64,000 bases of DNA from Myrica gale (lineage: Eukaryota > Streptophyta > Magnoliopsida > Fagales > Myricaceae): the NCBI GenBank assembly GCA_963930655.1, contig OZ005603.1, positions 22,830,201 to 22,894,200 of the forward strand, read 5' to 3'. A model generated the notes under the pieces. It worked only from the letters and a program-made list of their open reading frames with translations, had not been told where the DNA came from and did no database searches. Within the stretch, counting starts at the first letter, position 1, and every line of letters starts with the position of its first letter. Both the position numbers and the translations under genes were made by a program. Shown here in pieces: positions 1 through 11,825 of this stretch.

Positions 1-867
1 CAATTTCTTCGACGGAAGCCTTGGAATCTTCGGGTAATTTGTCATTTTCTGTGCATTTGTCCTCCCGTTGAGCATTGGCAGCTTCGCACGAAGGTATTAT
101 TTCTTTCTTTACTTGTCCTTTTTAGTGTTGTTTGATTATGTCTCCTACCTTGTTGACAAAGAATATTACTTTTATGCTTTTATACTACCCGATCGTTTGT
201 TGTCTATTCCAAGTGGGTTTTGTCTTGGTCTTGTTGTTTGCGTGAAAGCTTGTTTGTCCCCATGTGCACTTGTGGTCCCCGTCAGTAATTTTTTAGTTGC
301 TTTGGTCCCAGTCACTTGGTAGTTGCTTTGGTCATAGTCACTTGCTAATTGCTATTCTTTGAAAATTTTAAGCTTAAGTGTTGGTCAAAAAAGTATCGCA
401 GGAAAGTGTAAGAGAAGTCATTTAATGTACCAAACCAATTGACGTTAAAAACATTTAACACCAGTGGAAAGGTAAGATCATAGCAGAGGGAGACACAAAG
501 TTGTACGTGTGATATTTACTGCCTTTTATCAGTGTGCTTCTGTGTTCTGGTGCTGTAACCCTTTCTTTCCTAGTTATTTAGTTGCTCAATGGGTTTTGTT
601 AGATTGTTTTTGTTAACTCTGTATGTTTCTTTCAGATATATACTTACCATTTACCCACCCAATGTTCATACATACAATGTTACAATCTATTGGGAATTAC
701 ATGATGGGGCCTTGCAAACTACATGATACAATGTTGTAAGATTAGAATGGATTAATTCCATCTACCTACTAACCTATAATTCGATCACTGTGTATGTTAG
801 ATTTTCATAAGCATTCGATCACTGTTACAATATGATTTTTGAATCTTTTGTTTGACAGATTTAAATA

Positions 868-3800
868 ATGGTGAGGGTATTAATACACCATGGAGGGAAA
901 TTCAGATGGGGGGAAGAATACCGCAGAGAAACAACTGACATGGGAACATGTGATGTGGACTGCTTGTCTACGCTTGAGCTTGCTCACTCGGTGAAATCCC
1001 TCGGTTACTTTCAAGAGGACAACATGTGGTGGTCTCTAGACGATGACCCGGTGACTGAAGTTAAGCGTTTATTAGCTGATAAGGATATCATTGTAATGCA
1101 AAAGCAAGTTTATAACAAGCGATCCAATATACTCCATGTATGGGTAGAGCATACAGTTGATCAGCCATGCTTTGTTGAGCCTGATGTGGATTTGTATGTG
1201 GATATGGGTGAAGGTGAGGGAGTACATACTGAGGAGGACGGTAATATGGGTGAGGGTGAGGGAGTGCGTGCTGAGGAGGAGGGTAATATAGGTGAGGGTG
1301 AGGGACTACGTACTAAGGATGAGGATAATATGGGTGAGGGTGAGGGTATGCGTACTGAGGAGGTTAATATCAGTAAAGATGCAGCTACTGGAGAGGGTAA
1401 TTTTGGTTCCACTTCTCGCCCTAGAAGAAGATGTAGGGGCAGTGATGGTGGGAGCGGAAGCATCCACCTTGTAGATGAGAGTGGTGATAGTCACTCAGAT
1501 TCAGACTTGGATTACAATTTAGAGGAAGACATAGAGAAGCTGAGTGATTTGGATGAGACAGAAGAAGATGTCTCAGATGGGTGGTGTAGTGGGGATTCAA
1601 ATTCTGGTGCTCAAAGTAAGCGTAATGACACCGAAGAATGGTTTGGGGTATTCCTAAATAATGAATCTGCAAGTGGGCCATCTGAGCATGATGAGGATTC
1701 TCCCAAGTCTGACCATGAGGCCTCTGACGATCTGCCAAGTGTTGATGGCTCTGACGATGAAGGTGCACGTAAGCGGCATTTTCACGAGTTCAATGAGGAT
1801 GAAGATCTCACCGGGGAAATTCAACTCTACGCGGGTATGATCTTTAAGAACACCAAGATCTTCAAGAGAGCTTTGAAGTTCTATGCAGTTCAAAAGGGGT
1901 TTGAGTTCAAATATAAGACCAACGACCCTAAAAGAGTTCAGGCAATTTGCTCAGAAGAATGTGGATTCCGAGTGTTTGCTGGGGAGACTCTTACTCGCGA
2001 TGCAATCCAAATCAAAACATGGCTCCCGCAACATCATTGTGGAAACCACTATTGGAACAAGCGGTTGGATGTGGACTACATTACACATCGGTATATGCCA
2101 ATGTTCCGAGACAATCCTACGATGCCACACATGGCTATAAAGTCCCAGATCTTAAGGGATTTCAATGTAGAAGTCTCGGCCCAACGATGCTATCGAGCTA
2201 AGAGGAGAGCTCTAGATATGCTAAATGGTGATGATGCCGAGCAATATAGGCAGATTTACCACTATGCGGAGGCTGTACATAAATGGTGTCCGGGTACTAC
2301 AATCAAATTTGCTAGAGATGGAGACTATTTTCTGAGGATGTACGTATGCCTCGACTCATGCAGAAGGGGCCTTATTAAGGGATGTCGGCCTATAATTTCA
2401 GTAGATGGCTGCCATCTAAAAAGTCAATTCAAGGGTCAACTTTTATGCGTTGTTGGTTTGGACGGGAACGGTGACTTATTTCCAATTGCATATGCGGTGG
2501 TGGAGGCCGAGTGCTATGAGTCGTGGACATGGTTTAGGACGGCATTATTGAATGACATTGGCTATCCGGAAGAGATGGGCTGGATCTTTATGTTCGATAG
2601 ACAAAAGGTAAAATAAGCATTATATGTGTAACTTTAACTATAGTTTACTTTTTTATACTAACAGCTCTAACTATTACAATCTTCATTTTATTTTCGTAGG
2701 GGTTGTTGGACACCTTTGAGACAATGCTTCCTAACGTTGAGCACCGACAATGTGTGAGACACATTCGTGCCAATTTCAAAAGCAGAGGCTATAAGGTTAA
2801 AGCATATAAGGATGAGTTCTGGGGTCCGGCTAGGGCAGCAACAAAGACATTAATTGATTTCTACTTGGAGAACATCAAACGCATGGATGAAACGTCATGG
2901 AAGTACCTGAAACTAATTGATCCCGCGGTCTGGTCCAGACATGCTTTCAACCAGAGAACGAAGTGTGATATGCTTTCTCAAAAACCTGGCTGAGTCGTTC
3001 AATGCATGAATCAAGGAGATGCGAGACAAGCCTATCATAACGATGTTGGAGTTGATACAGCAACACCTCTTGAATTGGTTTCAAAAGAAGCAAAAGAGGG
3101 CAGCAGAATATATGGAAAAACATCCGGGTGGTCTGTGTCCTAGAATTCAAAAGCAGTTGGACAAAAACAAACATATTGCAAAGGATAACATATGCCGCTG
3201 GCAGACGGGTTTGGATTTTGAGGTGGAGCCATTTAATGCGTGCCGAATGGTGGTGAATTTGCAGCACCGTACCTGCACTTGTGGGAGGTGGCAGCTAAAT
3301 GGCATCCCGTCCCATCACACGTGCTCAGCCATTGATTCCATAAAAAGAAGCTGGAGGACTATGTGGAGTCATGTTATAAGCTGAAGGTATATGCTAAGGT
3401 CTATGCACATCTCATCGGTGCCTTGCCTGGACCTGCTTTATGGCCACGATCAAGAAAGGATGTCATTCTGCCACCTATTGTGAGGATTCAACCTGGCCGA
3501 CCTCGGAAGGCAAGAAGAAGAGAAGCTGATGAGCCACCCAATCCTTACAAGTTGAGCCAAAAGGGTTATGTTGTCAATTGTGGGAATTGTGGAATGGTTG
3601 GACACAATGCACGAAGGTGTCCTTAGACTGAAAATCCAGACAATAAGGTTTGGAAGAAAAAAGTGAAGAAATCGGGGCAATCAGAAGCAGATGGAGCTTC
3701 TGTAAGTGCGAGTAGCAGATTTCGTTCAATGCATAAGGTGATATGTGCATAGGTGGAAAACTAACAATTATTTTCCTTTTGAGTGTAGGGATCCCAGCCT

Positions 3801-4232
3801 TCTGCTATGGGGAACAGGAAGAGCAGAGGAAAGAAGGCGAATCTGGAACCTCCAGCTACAGAATCGGTACAGAAGGTTACTTAGGAAAAATTCCATACGC
3901 ATACTAATTAAAAAAGCGATGTTTTTTTGCTAACAACTCTGACTTTTATAGGAAACCCAGCCTCTAGATTCTGAGCCAGCTACGAGAAAGAGGAAGGGGA
4001 GAGTAAACAAACAGGTATCTTGCGTACATAAGTTTTAAAGTAAATCTGGAATTACTAATTTGATTTGTTTATATTTGGAAGTATGACTTTCATTTATGCA
4101 TTATATTTTTGGTTACAACAGGGGTCAAACAATCCAACTTCTCAGTCAACTACAAGTACAAACTTCCCCACATCTCAATCAACTAGAGAGGATCCAACTT
4201 CTCAACCAATTGCGGGGGTCTTTGAAAGTTGA
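868..4232 (+). pseudogene. MULE transposase (MURA/MuDR type), broken
   Basis: Transposase of a Mutator-like DNA transposon. Exon 1 (868-2607) codes for an acidic N-terminus, four GEGEG repeats, a MuDR DNA-binding domain near residues 325-400 (AICSEECGFRVFAG), and the start of the DDE domain (first Asp in SVDGCHLK). A 92-bp phase-0 GT-AG intron (2608-2699) leads to exon 2, which restores FDRQKGLLDTF with the second catalytic Asp. The catalytic Glu region (AESFNA) follows, then a SWIM zinc finger (CTCGRWQLNGIPSHHTC) and a CCHC knuckle (CGNCGMVGHNARRC). Small in-phase tail exons at 3789-3875, 3952-4014 and 4122-4232 end at TGA. Visible damage: a frame change near 2970-2990, TGA at 3007-3009 where the family has Trp, a frame change in the A-run near 3341-3350, and TAG at 3624-3626. 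It cannot make a full transposase. Confidence 0.85.
1204..1370 (+). repeat. In-frame minisatellite coding GEGEG repeats
   Basis: Four imperfect tandem units of about 42-45 bp inside MULE exon 1. Each encodes a core (I/M)GEGEG followed by an acidic spacer such as VHTEEDGN. The unit length is a multiple of three, so unit number can vary without changing the frame. The antisense strand is open here only because of this composition. Confidence 0.85.
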
Positions 4233-5986
4233 CACATGAATCTAGAAATTATGTATTTTTGCGAAGCACTTTTTGTAGTGCAAAGTGCAGTAATTTGCTC
4301 TTGTTTATATGTTGTTAGCATTATTTGTAGTGCTTCTGGACAGCTGCCCGGGATGTTTTGTAGTGGTTTCCTGGGGCCACATGAAATATAGGATGATGTT
4401 CAAAGAATACTTGTAGTGGACATCTTTTAGTGAACCACTTGTAGTGGTTTTTGTACCACTTGTCTTCTATTGAAAATAGCCACCTTATGTTACTTTTTCA
4501 TTACGTGTCTTAGCTTTTTTATGGATCACATGTGCAAGTCCAAATTCCAACTTCCAACTTCATAAACTTTCAAACAGGGGTAACATTAAAGATACATTGA
4601 AATTTACATATAACACAAACTACAATTAACATCCACCTATATAACACTTGTCTCCTCTGCTTCAACTTTTATTTCATTGACAACTGCATCCTCCAAGTGA
4701 ACAGGATCAGGAGGCTGGACAACAAGAGCATCGCATTCCAATTGATGCTCAGATCCTGTTGTAGTCATCATCACGGAGTATTTATTTTTACCATCAAGGA
4801 TTAAAATATTAAGAGTTTGAGGAGTTCACGCTTTTAAGGAGTTTAGACGAAGGCTCATCCTCTGTAGAATCATAGAGCGGAATTTTCTCAACTAAATACC
4901 TGCAACCAAATAGGAATCTCAAGTAAATGTACTTCCACAAAATGGGAAGGAAAACTTGAAAAACAAATATTCAAGGCACGAGAAACACAATGACACAAAT
5001 GCATCAGTTGATTGAACTGGTAAATTTGGGCAGTGTAGATACTATAATCAACCCACATTTAATGTGTATCAAATCAAATTTTCAATTATAAATGCAAAAA
5101 TTAACTGGAAGAACCTAACACAAGTGACCAGGATGTGGGGCTGGTAAATGCTAGTGTGACCAGAAAGGTTGATAATTCATTGGGGTTTAGGTAACGGGGA
5201 GATTTTCACCCGCAACAACTTCCAAGACTTGAGTTAAGAAAACCAAGAAGCACAAGACAACGCTCAGAGCCATAACTCAATTTCTCTTAATGCAGCTACG
5301 CATTTGGACTGTTCAGAAGCTTCAAGCAGAGCAGCACCAATAACAAGATAATCACCCATGAAACAAGAAGCAGACATAAAATCCACATTGACGTTGCCCC
5401 TGCAAAAGGAAACCAACTAAATGAAGAAGAATTTCGTTTAGACATTTCATCGAACAACATATTCCCTTACCTGTCTCCCATACAAAACACAGCTGTAAAA
5501 CCGTCTTCCAGGGTACAAAATCTGTTCCGAACTCCTTCAAACTGCCATCAATCCACATCTACACAACTTTGCGTCGCCATTTCGAGAATTTGAAACAGTA
5601 GAGGACGAGCTCAAAGGAAGACATCATCCAAGCCTATCGTGGAAGTCTCAAGTGGCAATGGAGACCAGCTGAGAACAAATTTAGGGGAGAAACTGAGAAC
5701 GACTCTAGGGTAGCAGCTCCTCTTCTTTAATTTTCCAGAGAGATATGAATTTAGGGCATTTGAAATGTGCTCCGTTCTGCAATTGTTATTGCAGAGAACA
5801 CGTCTGCACGTCTGATTGGGTGATTTAAATGACGTGGAACGGGCTCCGTTAAGTCCTGCAATGTCGTCGAGTGCAGTGAGTTATTGCTAACTACAGACAA
5901 GTCCAGTGGGCATTTTGAAACGTTTTAAAACCCAGTGAGTTATTTAAAAAGTCGCTAAAACCTAGTGGGCTATTTGTCATTTTCCC
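4233..5986 (+). other. MULE 3' non-coding region and right terminus
   Basis: No convincing gene. 4270-4470 is rich in short TGTAGTG/CCACTTG-type repeats. Minus-strand sequence from 5986 inward to about 5700 resembles the long terminal part of a MULE. Minus-strand ATGs near 5620 and 5558 open only short frames with no recognised domain. The short motif CCCACTGG/AACTCACTGGG recurs at 5860-5970. Confidence 0.5.
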
Positions 5987-5995
5987 TAAAATTTA

Positions 5996-6470
5996 ATAAA
6001 TTATACTTGTCAACACTCGGCTCAAATGGGACATGTTGTGGAACGAGCGCACCAATATGACTCGAGAGCATTAAGGACGCCTTGTTATCACCGCCCGTAC
6101 GTCCATCAGGGATACGGACGGTCAGCTTTCCTCCGGTGCGAGCCTTGAGTAAGGCAATCCCGCACGTACTACCTCGAACGTGTCTCATTCCGGACGTCGC
6201 TACAAATGAAGAACAATAAATTTAAAATTCAATTAAGCATAGAGATTCAAAAGTCATAATATTTAGTAAAGATTGACGGGGTAAGATACTTACACGCACA
6301 ACTACTCTGGGTGCCTACTGGACTGACTGTGGAAGGGAATAGTAATTCATTTCTATCCCTACACGAAGGACCCGACACTGCTAGTGTACTCGTACTACTT
6401 TCAGCTCGAACTGATGAATCGCACCGAAGACTTTTCCCTCCAGCTGGCGTGACGTCGTCCTGTGACCAAA
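5996..6470 (-). pseudogene. Transposase_24 (ptta/En-Spm) gene fragment of CACTA A
   Basis: Two minus-strand exons parallel those at 26780-27270 in element B. The first (about 6468-6299) follows a 3' splice site (GGTCACAG) and encodes a Ser/Thr/Pro-rich stretch. The second (about 6205-6030) encodes ARTGGKLTVRIPDGRTGGDN, the conserved start of the Transposase_24 (ptta) domain found next to TNP2 in plant CACTA elements. Compared with B, about 50 bp are missing after the codons for HVPFE, and the following intron is cut by the MULE, so the gene is broken. The position matching B's apparent ATG is ACG here. The preceding splice acceptor suggests an upstream exon supplied the true start. Confidence 0.7.
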
Positions 6471-6599
6471 TAAATCAATATTAGAGAAAAAAAAACACGA
6501 TGAATTACATCCAATTTGTTATCCGAACTTTGTGTAATTCTTAAACGGGGTCTAAGGCTATTAAATGAATGCATGGCATGACAAATAATACCATTCGGG

Positions 6600-7560
6600 C
6601 GTAGTATAAAGGATCAAACCATACACATAGACGTTCGGACGTGTTTCACAAAGCGTCCGAACCACAAAAGAGAGTCCAAAAGGTATATCAACCGTTCGGA
6701 CTGTGATTGTCGAACAAGAATGTTCTTCGAACGCACAGACTCAATTTTCAGCCCAAAATCTTGTTAAAATCAACCCGAATCACAAACACTTCAATATAAA
6801 CACATCACAACCAACCCCAAACTCCATTACTATCATTTGAGAACCTAAAATTTCGAAAAACACATGCTTTCATTTATTCAAATACAAGTTTTTCATCCTA
6901 AAACAATTCAATTTAAAAATCACTAACTTCAAATGCAATCCAACTTCAAATTCTAAAATATATTCTTCTTTCACACCCTCTTCAATGAGATTGAATGCCC
7001 ATATCAGCTCTCTGCTTCTCCTCGTGCTCGAATCTCTCGTTTACTTAGTTTTCCCTTTTTCCTCCACTGTCTGCGAATCTGTAACTTTCATACACTTGAA
7101 TACCGTTCGGACACATAACAAGACGTTCGGATGCTTACGTGTATTAGTTTTCGAGGGAATTCATGCCGCAAAAATTTCATATACGTCTGCACGACTCTTT
7201 TACAGTATGCATGCCATTTTATAGTTCAACACACCATTTTAGTAATTCTCAAATGACAACGTATGCTCATTAACATAAACGTTCGGACATTAAACAATTG
7301 TCCGCACACTTCCTTTGCATCACATGTGTCCGTTTCAGAAATAACAAGATGATAGTATCTGATAATAAACATTAACGTCCGCACGGTTTTAAACAACGTC
7401 TGCACGGTGTTTTGAATTGCACGAGTCGCGACCGTATAAATAAGTGCTCGAACGGTTTGTTTTCTAGAAAACGCCACTGTTCAAGCTTACATTAAACAGT
7501 CCGGACGGATAAATTAACGTCCGAACGGTTCCAACACGATTTTGAGATTTTTAAAATTTT
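6600..7560. repeat. GTCCGGAC/GTTCGGAC motif cluster (CACTA A, leader of lost TNP2)
   Basis: Many copies of a degenerate 8-10 bp motif around CGTCCGGACG and CCGTTCGGACG occur on both strands. In Spm/CACTA elements such repeats bind the element-encoded TNPA-type protein. Here the cluster lies inside the element, upstream of where TNP2 would start, not only at the ends. No gene is supported in this interval. Confidence 0.7.
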
Positions 7561-8215
7561 TTAATGAACTTTATTAGAAAATTTTAAATAACCATAGTTA
7601 GTTAATAATGTAAATAATCTTAAGTGGATTAAGTTCTAATATTAATATTTTTTTGAATGAGTGTACCGAAATTAGAAACTTAACATTAATTAAAATATAT
7701 TGTATGGAATGAGTAACATTGACTAACTTTCCATATCTATCTTTTTTTTATTAATAAATATAATTGACTCTGTTAACTTTGACTTTGAATTTGTTAAGTT
7801 CTAATATCAATATTTTTTTTGAATGAGTATTTTGAAATTAAAATATGACTATAAAAACATATTATATGGATAACATAGTTTGATAACATAAATATATCAT
7901 ATATCGTCAAAACACAAAATAAACAAAATAACATCAACTAAATATCAATCGATGTCTACAAAACATAATAGAAACAAAATATCCTTAAAACACAATATAA
8001 AAAAAATACCCATAGATGTCCACAAAACATAATATAAACAAAATATCCTGAAAACACAATAAAAAAAACTACAAGTCATCATCTTCATCATCGCCATCAT
8101 CCGTGATATCTAGAACATCACGGATTTGTCTTAGGTGCTCCTCCATTTCCACTATTCATCGATTCAATGCAACTAACTCAGCACTGCTTGCCGCTTTCCT
8201 CATGGCCTCCCGAAT
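7561..8215. other. AT-rich non-coding segment of CACTA A
   Basis: No gene seen. It holds short direct repeats such as CCACAAAACATAATA with AACAAAATATCC (7950-8050) and a repeated AATGAGTNTTTTGAAATTA-like phrase. It corresponds to the region after 22493 in element B, so it is the 3' non-coding part of the PF20167-like gene. Confidence 0.5.
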
Positions 8216-9136
8216 CTAGGTGATCTCCTTCTTCCAATCAGAGTCAATGTTCACGACCTTATTCTCCAAAGCAGTCAGTCGAAAACTGATATCATTGACC
8301 AATTGCATCCGCTCTATCAGCTGCGTCGTCATGTCGTCCATCCAACCAAGATCCTGCTGCTCTCTCGCCACAGCAGGCAGCCCCTGTCTTCTAACTGTAA
8401 CAGCCCGAGCGACATTCAGTGCTCGGCGTGTCTGAGCCATCAATTTGGAGAGCGTTGTCTTGTTTATACACCCAAGTGGAATGACCCTGCGCTCGTCAGC
8501 ACCCTCGGGTACCAGCAAGGAGTGCAAGAACTGGGTCGTAGCATACTTTTTTAGGGCCTCCGCACGAACAGACTGATAAATGTAGGATATCATATCAACA
8601 GCTAGCCCCCGAACAACGACCAGGTACAATAACTCCGCCCGGCTTAAGATTAGGTGCATGATCCGCCAGAAAGGACGCAGTTGCCCGTGTACTATATAGG
8701 CTCCATCCAAAATGGTTGTATCAGCACCCAGCATGGTCCGAAATACCTCGGTCTTAGTAGGCCAACCCTCCATGCTCATTGACAGGTTTGGGAACGCTAT
8801 CAAATCTCGCTCGTACCCTAAGAATCTCGCCAACTCGTCCGGCGAGAATACGATCGGAACATTATGGATTGTGACCTCCATATTAGGCTCCTCGATGTCC
8901 GTCGCCCACAAAATGACACAATAGAACTCCCGCATCAGGTTCTTCGAAGCATACCCGGTCCTATGAATTAGTGGAAGCCAACCAATCTCCTCTACCACCT
9001 CTGGAAGCGTCCAACCCTCAAAAGTGACGTCGTAAAAATCTGCCAACTTTATGTCTCGCTCCACAACAATCGAGCGCGACATAATAATCGTTATATGCTG
9101 GTCCAACGACAAAGTGGAACCGGATGATTGCTCCAT
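8216..9136 (-). CDS. CACTA-borne putative plant transposon protein (PF20167-like), open frame
   Basis: Open frame of 306 codons of the type annotated as putative plant transposon protein, often found inside CACTA elements; its biochemical role is unknown. Recognisable parts are LTFEGW-type text near the N-terminus, the signature VPIVFSPDELARFLGYERD near residues 110-130, an aromatic PFWRIMHLIL segment, and a helical C-terminus (LTALENKVVNIDSDWKKE). It aligns with 21254-22493 in element B, which is broken. The frame continues upstream to about 9181, where TTTGTAG precedes AAAACGAGCAAGCG; B has ATG where A has ACG, so either Met 9136 is the start or an upstream exon feeds in. Relative to B, about 14 residues are missing before AELLYLVV. 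It is the only long intact frame in either CACTA copy. Confidence 0.65.
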   Translation of the reverse strand: MEQSSGSTLSLDQHITIIMSRSIVVERDIKLADFYDVTFEGWTLPEVVEEIGWLPLIHRTGYASKNLMREFYCVILWATDIEEPNMEVTIHNVPIVFSPDELARFLGYERDLIAFPNLSMSMEGWPTKTEVFRTMLGADTTILDGAYIVHGQLRPFWRIMHLILSRAELLYLVVVRGLAVDMISYIYQSVRAEALKKYATTQFLHSLLVPEGADERRVIPLGCINKTTLSKLMAQTRRALNVARAVTVRRQGLPAVAREQQDLGWMDDMTTQLIERMQLVNDISFRLTALENKVVNIDSDWKKEIT

Positions 9137-9189
9137 ATCAGCTTGCCCGCTCGTACGTGCACGCTTGCTCGTTTTAAAATCTACAAAAA

Positions 9190-10160
9190 CACCATTTGCA
9201 CTGTTAGAAAGGCATCTGAACCAATAACAAATGTCCGGACAGACATAATAATACCGTCCAAACTAAATTAATTTCAATGTAAAAATGTTCGGACTGAATT
9301 CAAAACAATAATGTATCACGTAACGATGCTAAGTGCGTCTGAACATAAATAAACCAGGCTGATCGCCCATAACATTGTGTCCGGACAAACAATAAATGAC
9401 ATCGTTTTCCTCCGAACGGCATTCGAAAAAGTCCGGATGTTAAACATTAACGTCCGAACACTAACGTAAGGGTCTGACCTCTAACGTAAAAGTCCGGACA
9501 TTAAATATTAACGTCTGGATTCTAACGTAAGGGTCCGGACTCTAACGTAAACGTCCGGACGTTAAACATTAATGTCCGCTCTCTAACGTAATAGTCCGAA
9601 CGCTGTGTGACTGCCGGGTTAACTCAACCATGGCAGCGTCCCTCCACCACCACACACGCCCAAAAACACAACCAAAACACAAACTATCATACTCAAAATA
9701 ATGCTAACAATTAACACAATAAATTTCTACGTAAAAATCAATCAAAAAACACAATGTACAATGCACAAAATGAAATTGAAAATCTATACGTAAAACTATA
9801 AAAAAAAAATTAAATTTTTATGGCTAAAATCATGTTAAAAGTAAACAAAACATACCTTATTAGAGCATCGAAAAGGGTGATATTAGGCCAAGATCTGAGA
9901 GCTATGAGATTTTGAAGAGACGAATGATTTGTAATGAAAATGTCGAACTGTTCGGCTTTTTTCAAAGCTCGTCTCCACGTCCAGACCCTATAGTAACAGT
10001 CCGAACGTTAGTTTACATATGTTGCCCAATCTACGCTCTCGTATTAAATGCCAAAACTGAAACTGTTTAAAACGGGTTGGCACACTAAATACGTCCGGAC
10101 GCGTTTTAGAGGTTCGAACTTATTTACTTCTAAACCGCGCGACGTGGTACCGCACGTTTG
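9190..10160. repeat. GTCCGGAC motif array (CACTA A, between accessory genes)
   Basis: A dense array of degenerate CGTCCGGACG/CGTCCGAACG copies, strongest at 9220-9620, with phrases like TAACGTAAACGTCCGGACGT repeated. A perfect 14-bp palindrome AACGTCCGGACGTT lies at 9550-9563 and a 10-bp copy CGTCCGGACG at 10092-10101. No gene is supported. It is equivalent to 20000-21240 in element B. Confidence 0.7.
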
Positions 10161-10164
10161 GCTG

Positions 10165-11590
10165 ACCCAGACGTCCATCAAAAAATGCATAATCATTTCC
10201 ATCAAAAAATGGTGGTCTAAGAGTGGAAATCCCTTCAACTTGAGTGTTGAAGCTTGTAGTTGTCATTCTAACTCAAAATGGTTAAATCTTGTATAAAGAG
10301 CACCAGGCTTTGATACCAATTGTGAGTCCTAGATTTCAGGATTAAGGCAACTCAAGAGGGGGGAGAATTGGTTTTCTAAAACTTTTCGGTAATGACCCCC
10401 AAAGATGTGTTTGCAAGTAAAGTCTATTTTAGCACAAGTAGATAATATACAATAAGAGTAAATATGTGCTAAAAGTAGAGATAAGGGTAAGAGAAGCAAA
10501 CATAGTATTTTTAGGGGGTCGGCAAACCCGCCTACATCCACCCCTCAAGCTCCTTCACCGAGCCTTGAGGTTTTCCACTATTCTCCAATAGCTTTACACA
10601 CTAGCTTCCGGGTGCTAGTGAACCGTACAAGTGTTTTCTCGGGATCAACACTCAAACCCTCCCAAGTGGTTTTTCTGGCTCACAACTTCACCAAGCTTGA
10701 GATATACACTCTCAAAGCTTCTTCTTTAGTGAACAACCTCACTAAAGGAAATACCTCTATTGGAGAGGTAGATGGAAGAACAAAAACTCTCTTGAAAGAG
10801 TAGATATGAAAATGAAGACTGTATCTCTTTATTCACACAAAGACAAGAACATAAAAGTGTGTTTTGTGTGAATGCTATGAGAAATATAGAATAGGAAGGT
10901 TTAGAATATTTCTCAAGTAGTAGAAATGATATGCGGTCGTTGGGTTCTCATTTTAGACGAAATGAAGGTGTATTTATAGGCCACATATGAAAACTAGCCG
11001 TTTATAGCCGTTGGGAGTTTTTGCTAAAACGAGCCGGTTGACCGCTTCAAGTTATCGTTACCCAACGGTCATATTGTCAGAAGCTTCAACGACTCTTTTT
11101 TCAAAACCAACCGGTCGACCGCTACATGAGGCGGTCGAAGTACCGGTCGACCTCTTGAACAGCCGGTCGACCTCCTCAACTTAAGCAAGATCCGGTTCTT
11201 CTAAAAACAAGGTTTTGACCACTTTTAAACACCCAATTTTGAAGAAATACTTCCCATAAGTATATGAAAAGTGTGGGAGTTTGTTTGGGGTGTTTTGAAA
11301 CCTATAAAAACATTTTAATCTTTCAAACAAAACTTAAAACGATTTATGCATGTTTTGAAAGATATGCAAGTGCGTGATTCAAATCCTTGTCAAATGTAAA
11401 ATAAAGAGTTACAAGGATTATACCCTAAGGTCTTGAATCTTCACTTTTAAGCTCCTTGCATCTTCTTATTCCTTTTTCTTCAAGGTTTGACTCTTTTCGT
11501 CAAGTTGTCTTTGTCTTTGAAGATGTCCATTTTGTAAACTCATCCATTTATTGAAATCATCAAAATCTCGATTGTGCACAAGTGCCAACA
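10165..11590 (-). mobile_element. Copia-type retroelement fossil: one LTR plus adjoining primer site and gag start
   Basis: Minus-strand LTR of about 1270 bp (11590 to 10321), beginning TGTTGGCACTTGTG and ending GACTCACA. It is followed directly by a primer-binding site for initiator tRNA-Met (TGGTATCAAAGC) and a short gag-like start (PPFFDGNDYAF) that stops near 10165, where CACTA sequence resumes. Only one LTR is present, so this is a broken fossil. Related LTR copies occur at 38653-38946 and 57965-59225. Inserted in CACTA element A, so younger than A's arrival. Confidence 0.7.
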
Positions 11591-11825
11591 AATTACACAC
11601 CTGTTCTGCTAACATAACACTTGTACTAATCGCCTATTTTATCGTACTAATTATCCCTTTAAATGGTACTAAATTTTATGAAGTGAAAGAATATAAACTA
11701 ATTTGAAATATAAAAAATAATCCAAATACAGAACGAAAAAAACGATAATAATGTTTAGTAGAAGCCTGAGACGGTCTTTTAAACGATATGTAAATAATTA
11801 ATATTAATAAAACATAAACAGGAAA

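Larger units (their letters stand above)
1..5986 (+). mobile_element. Mutator-like element (MULE), left end outside window
   Basis: DNA transposon carrying a MURA-type transposase (868-4232) and about 1.7 kb of 3' non-coding sequence. The right end is placed at 5986. Read on the minus strand it begins GGGAAAATGACAAATAGCCC, a MULE-like terminus, and the bases beyond it match an intron of CACTA element B (27274-27290) without interruption. A 9-bp target-site candidate, TAAAATTTA, lies at 5987-5995. Its partner would be left of the window, so the duplication cannot be confirmed. The element is inserted in the Transposase_24 gene of CACTA element A. Bases 1-867 hold the 5' non-coding part, with a probable 3' splice site (TTTGACAG) just before 860. 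Confidence 0.8.

Noticed and set aside
1161-1463. 100-codon minus-strand frame rich in PSPSPIL repeats
   Set aside because: It is the antisense of the GEGEG minisatellite in the MULE exon. The openness comes from the repeat composition.
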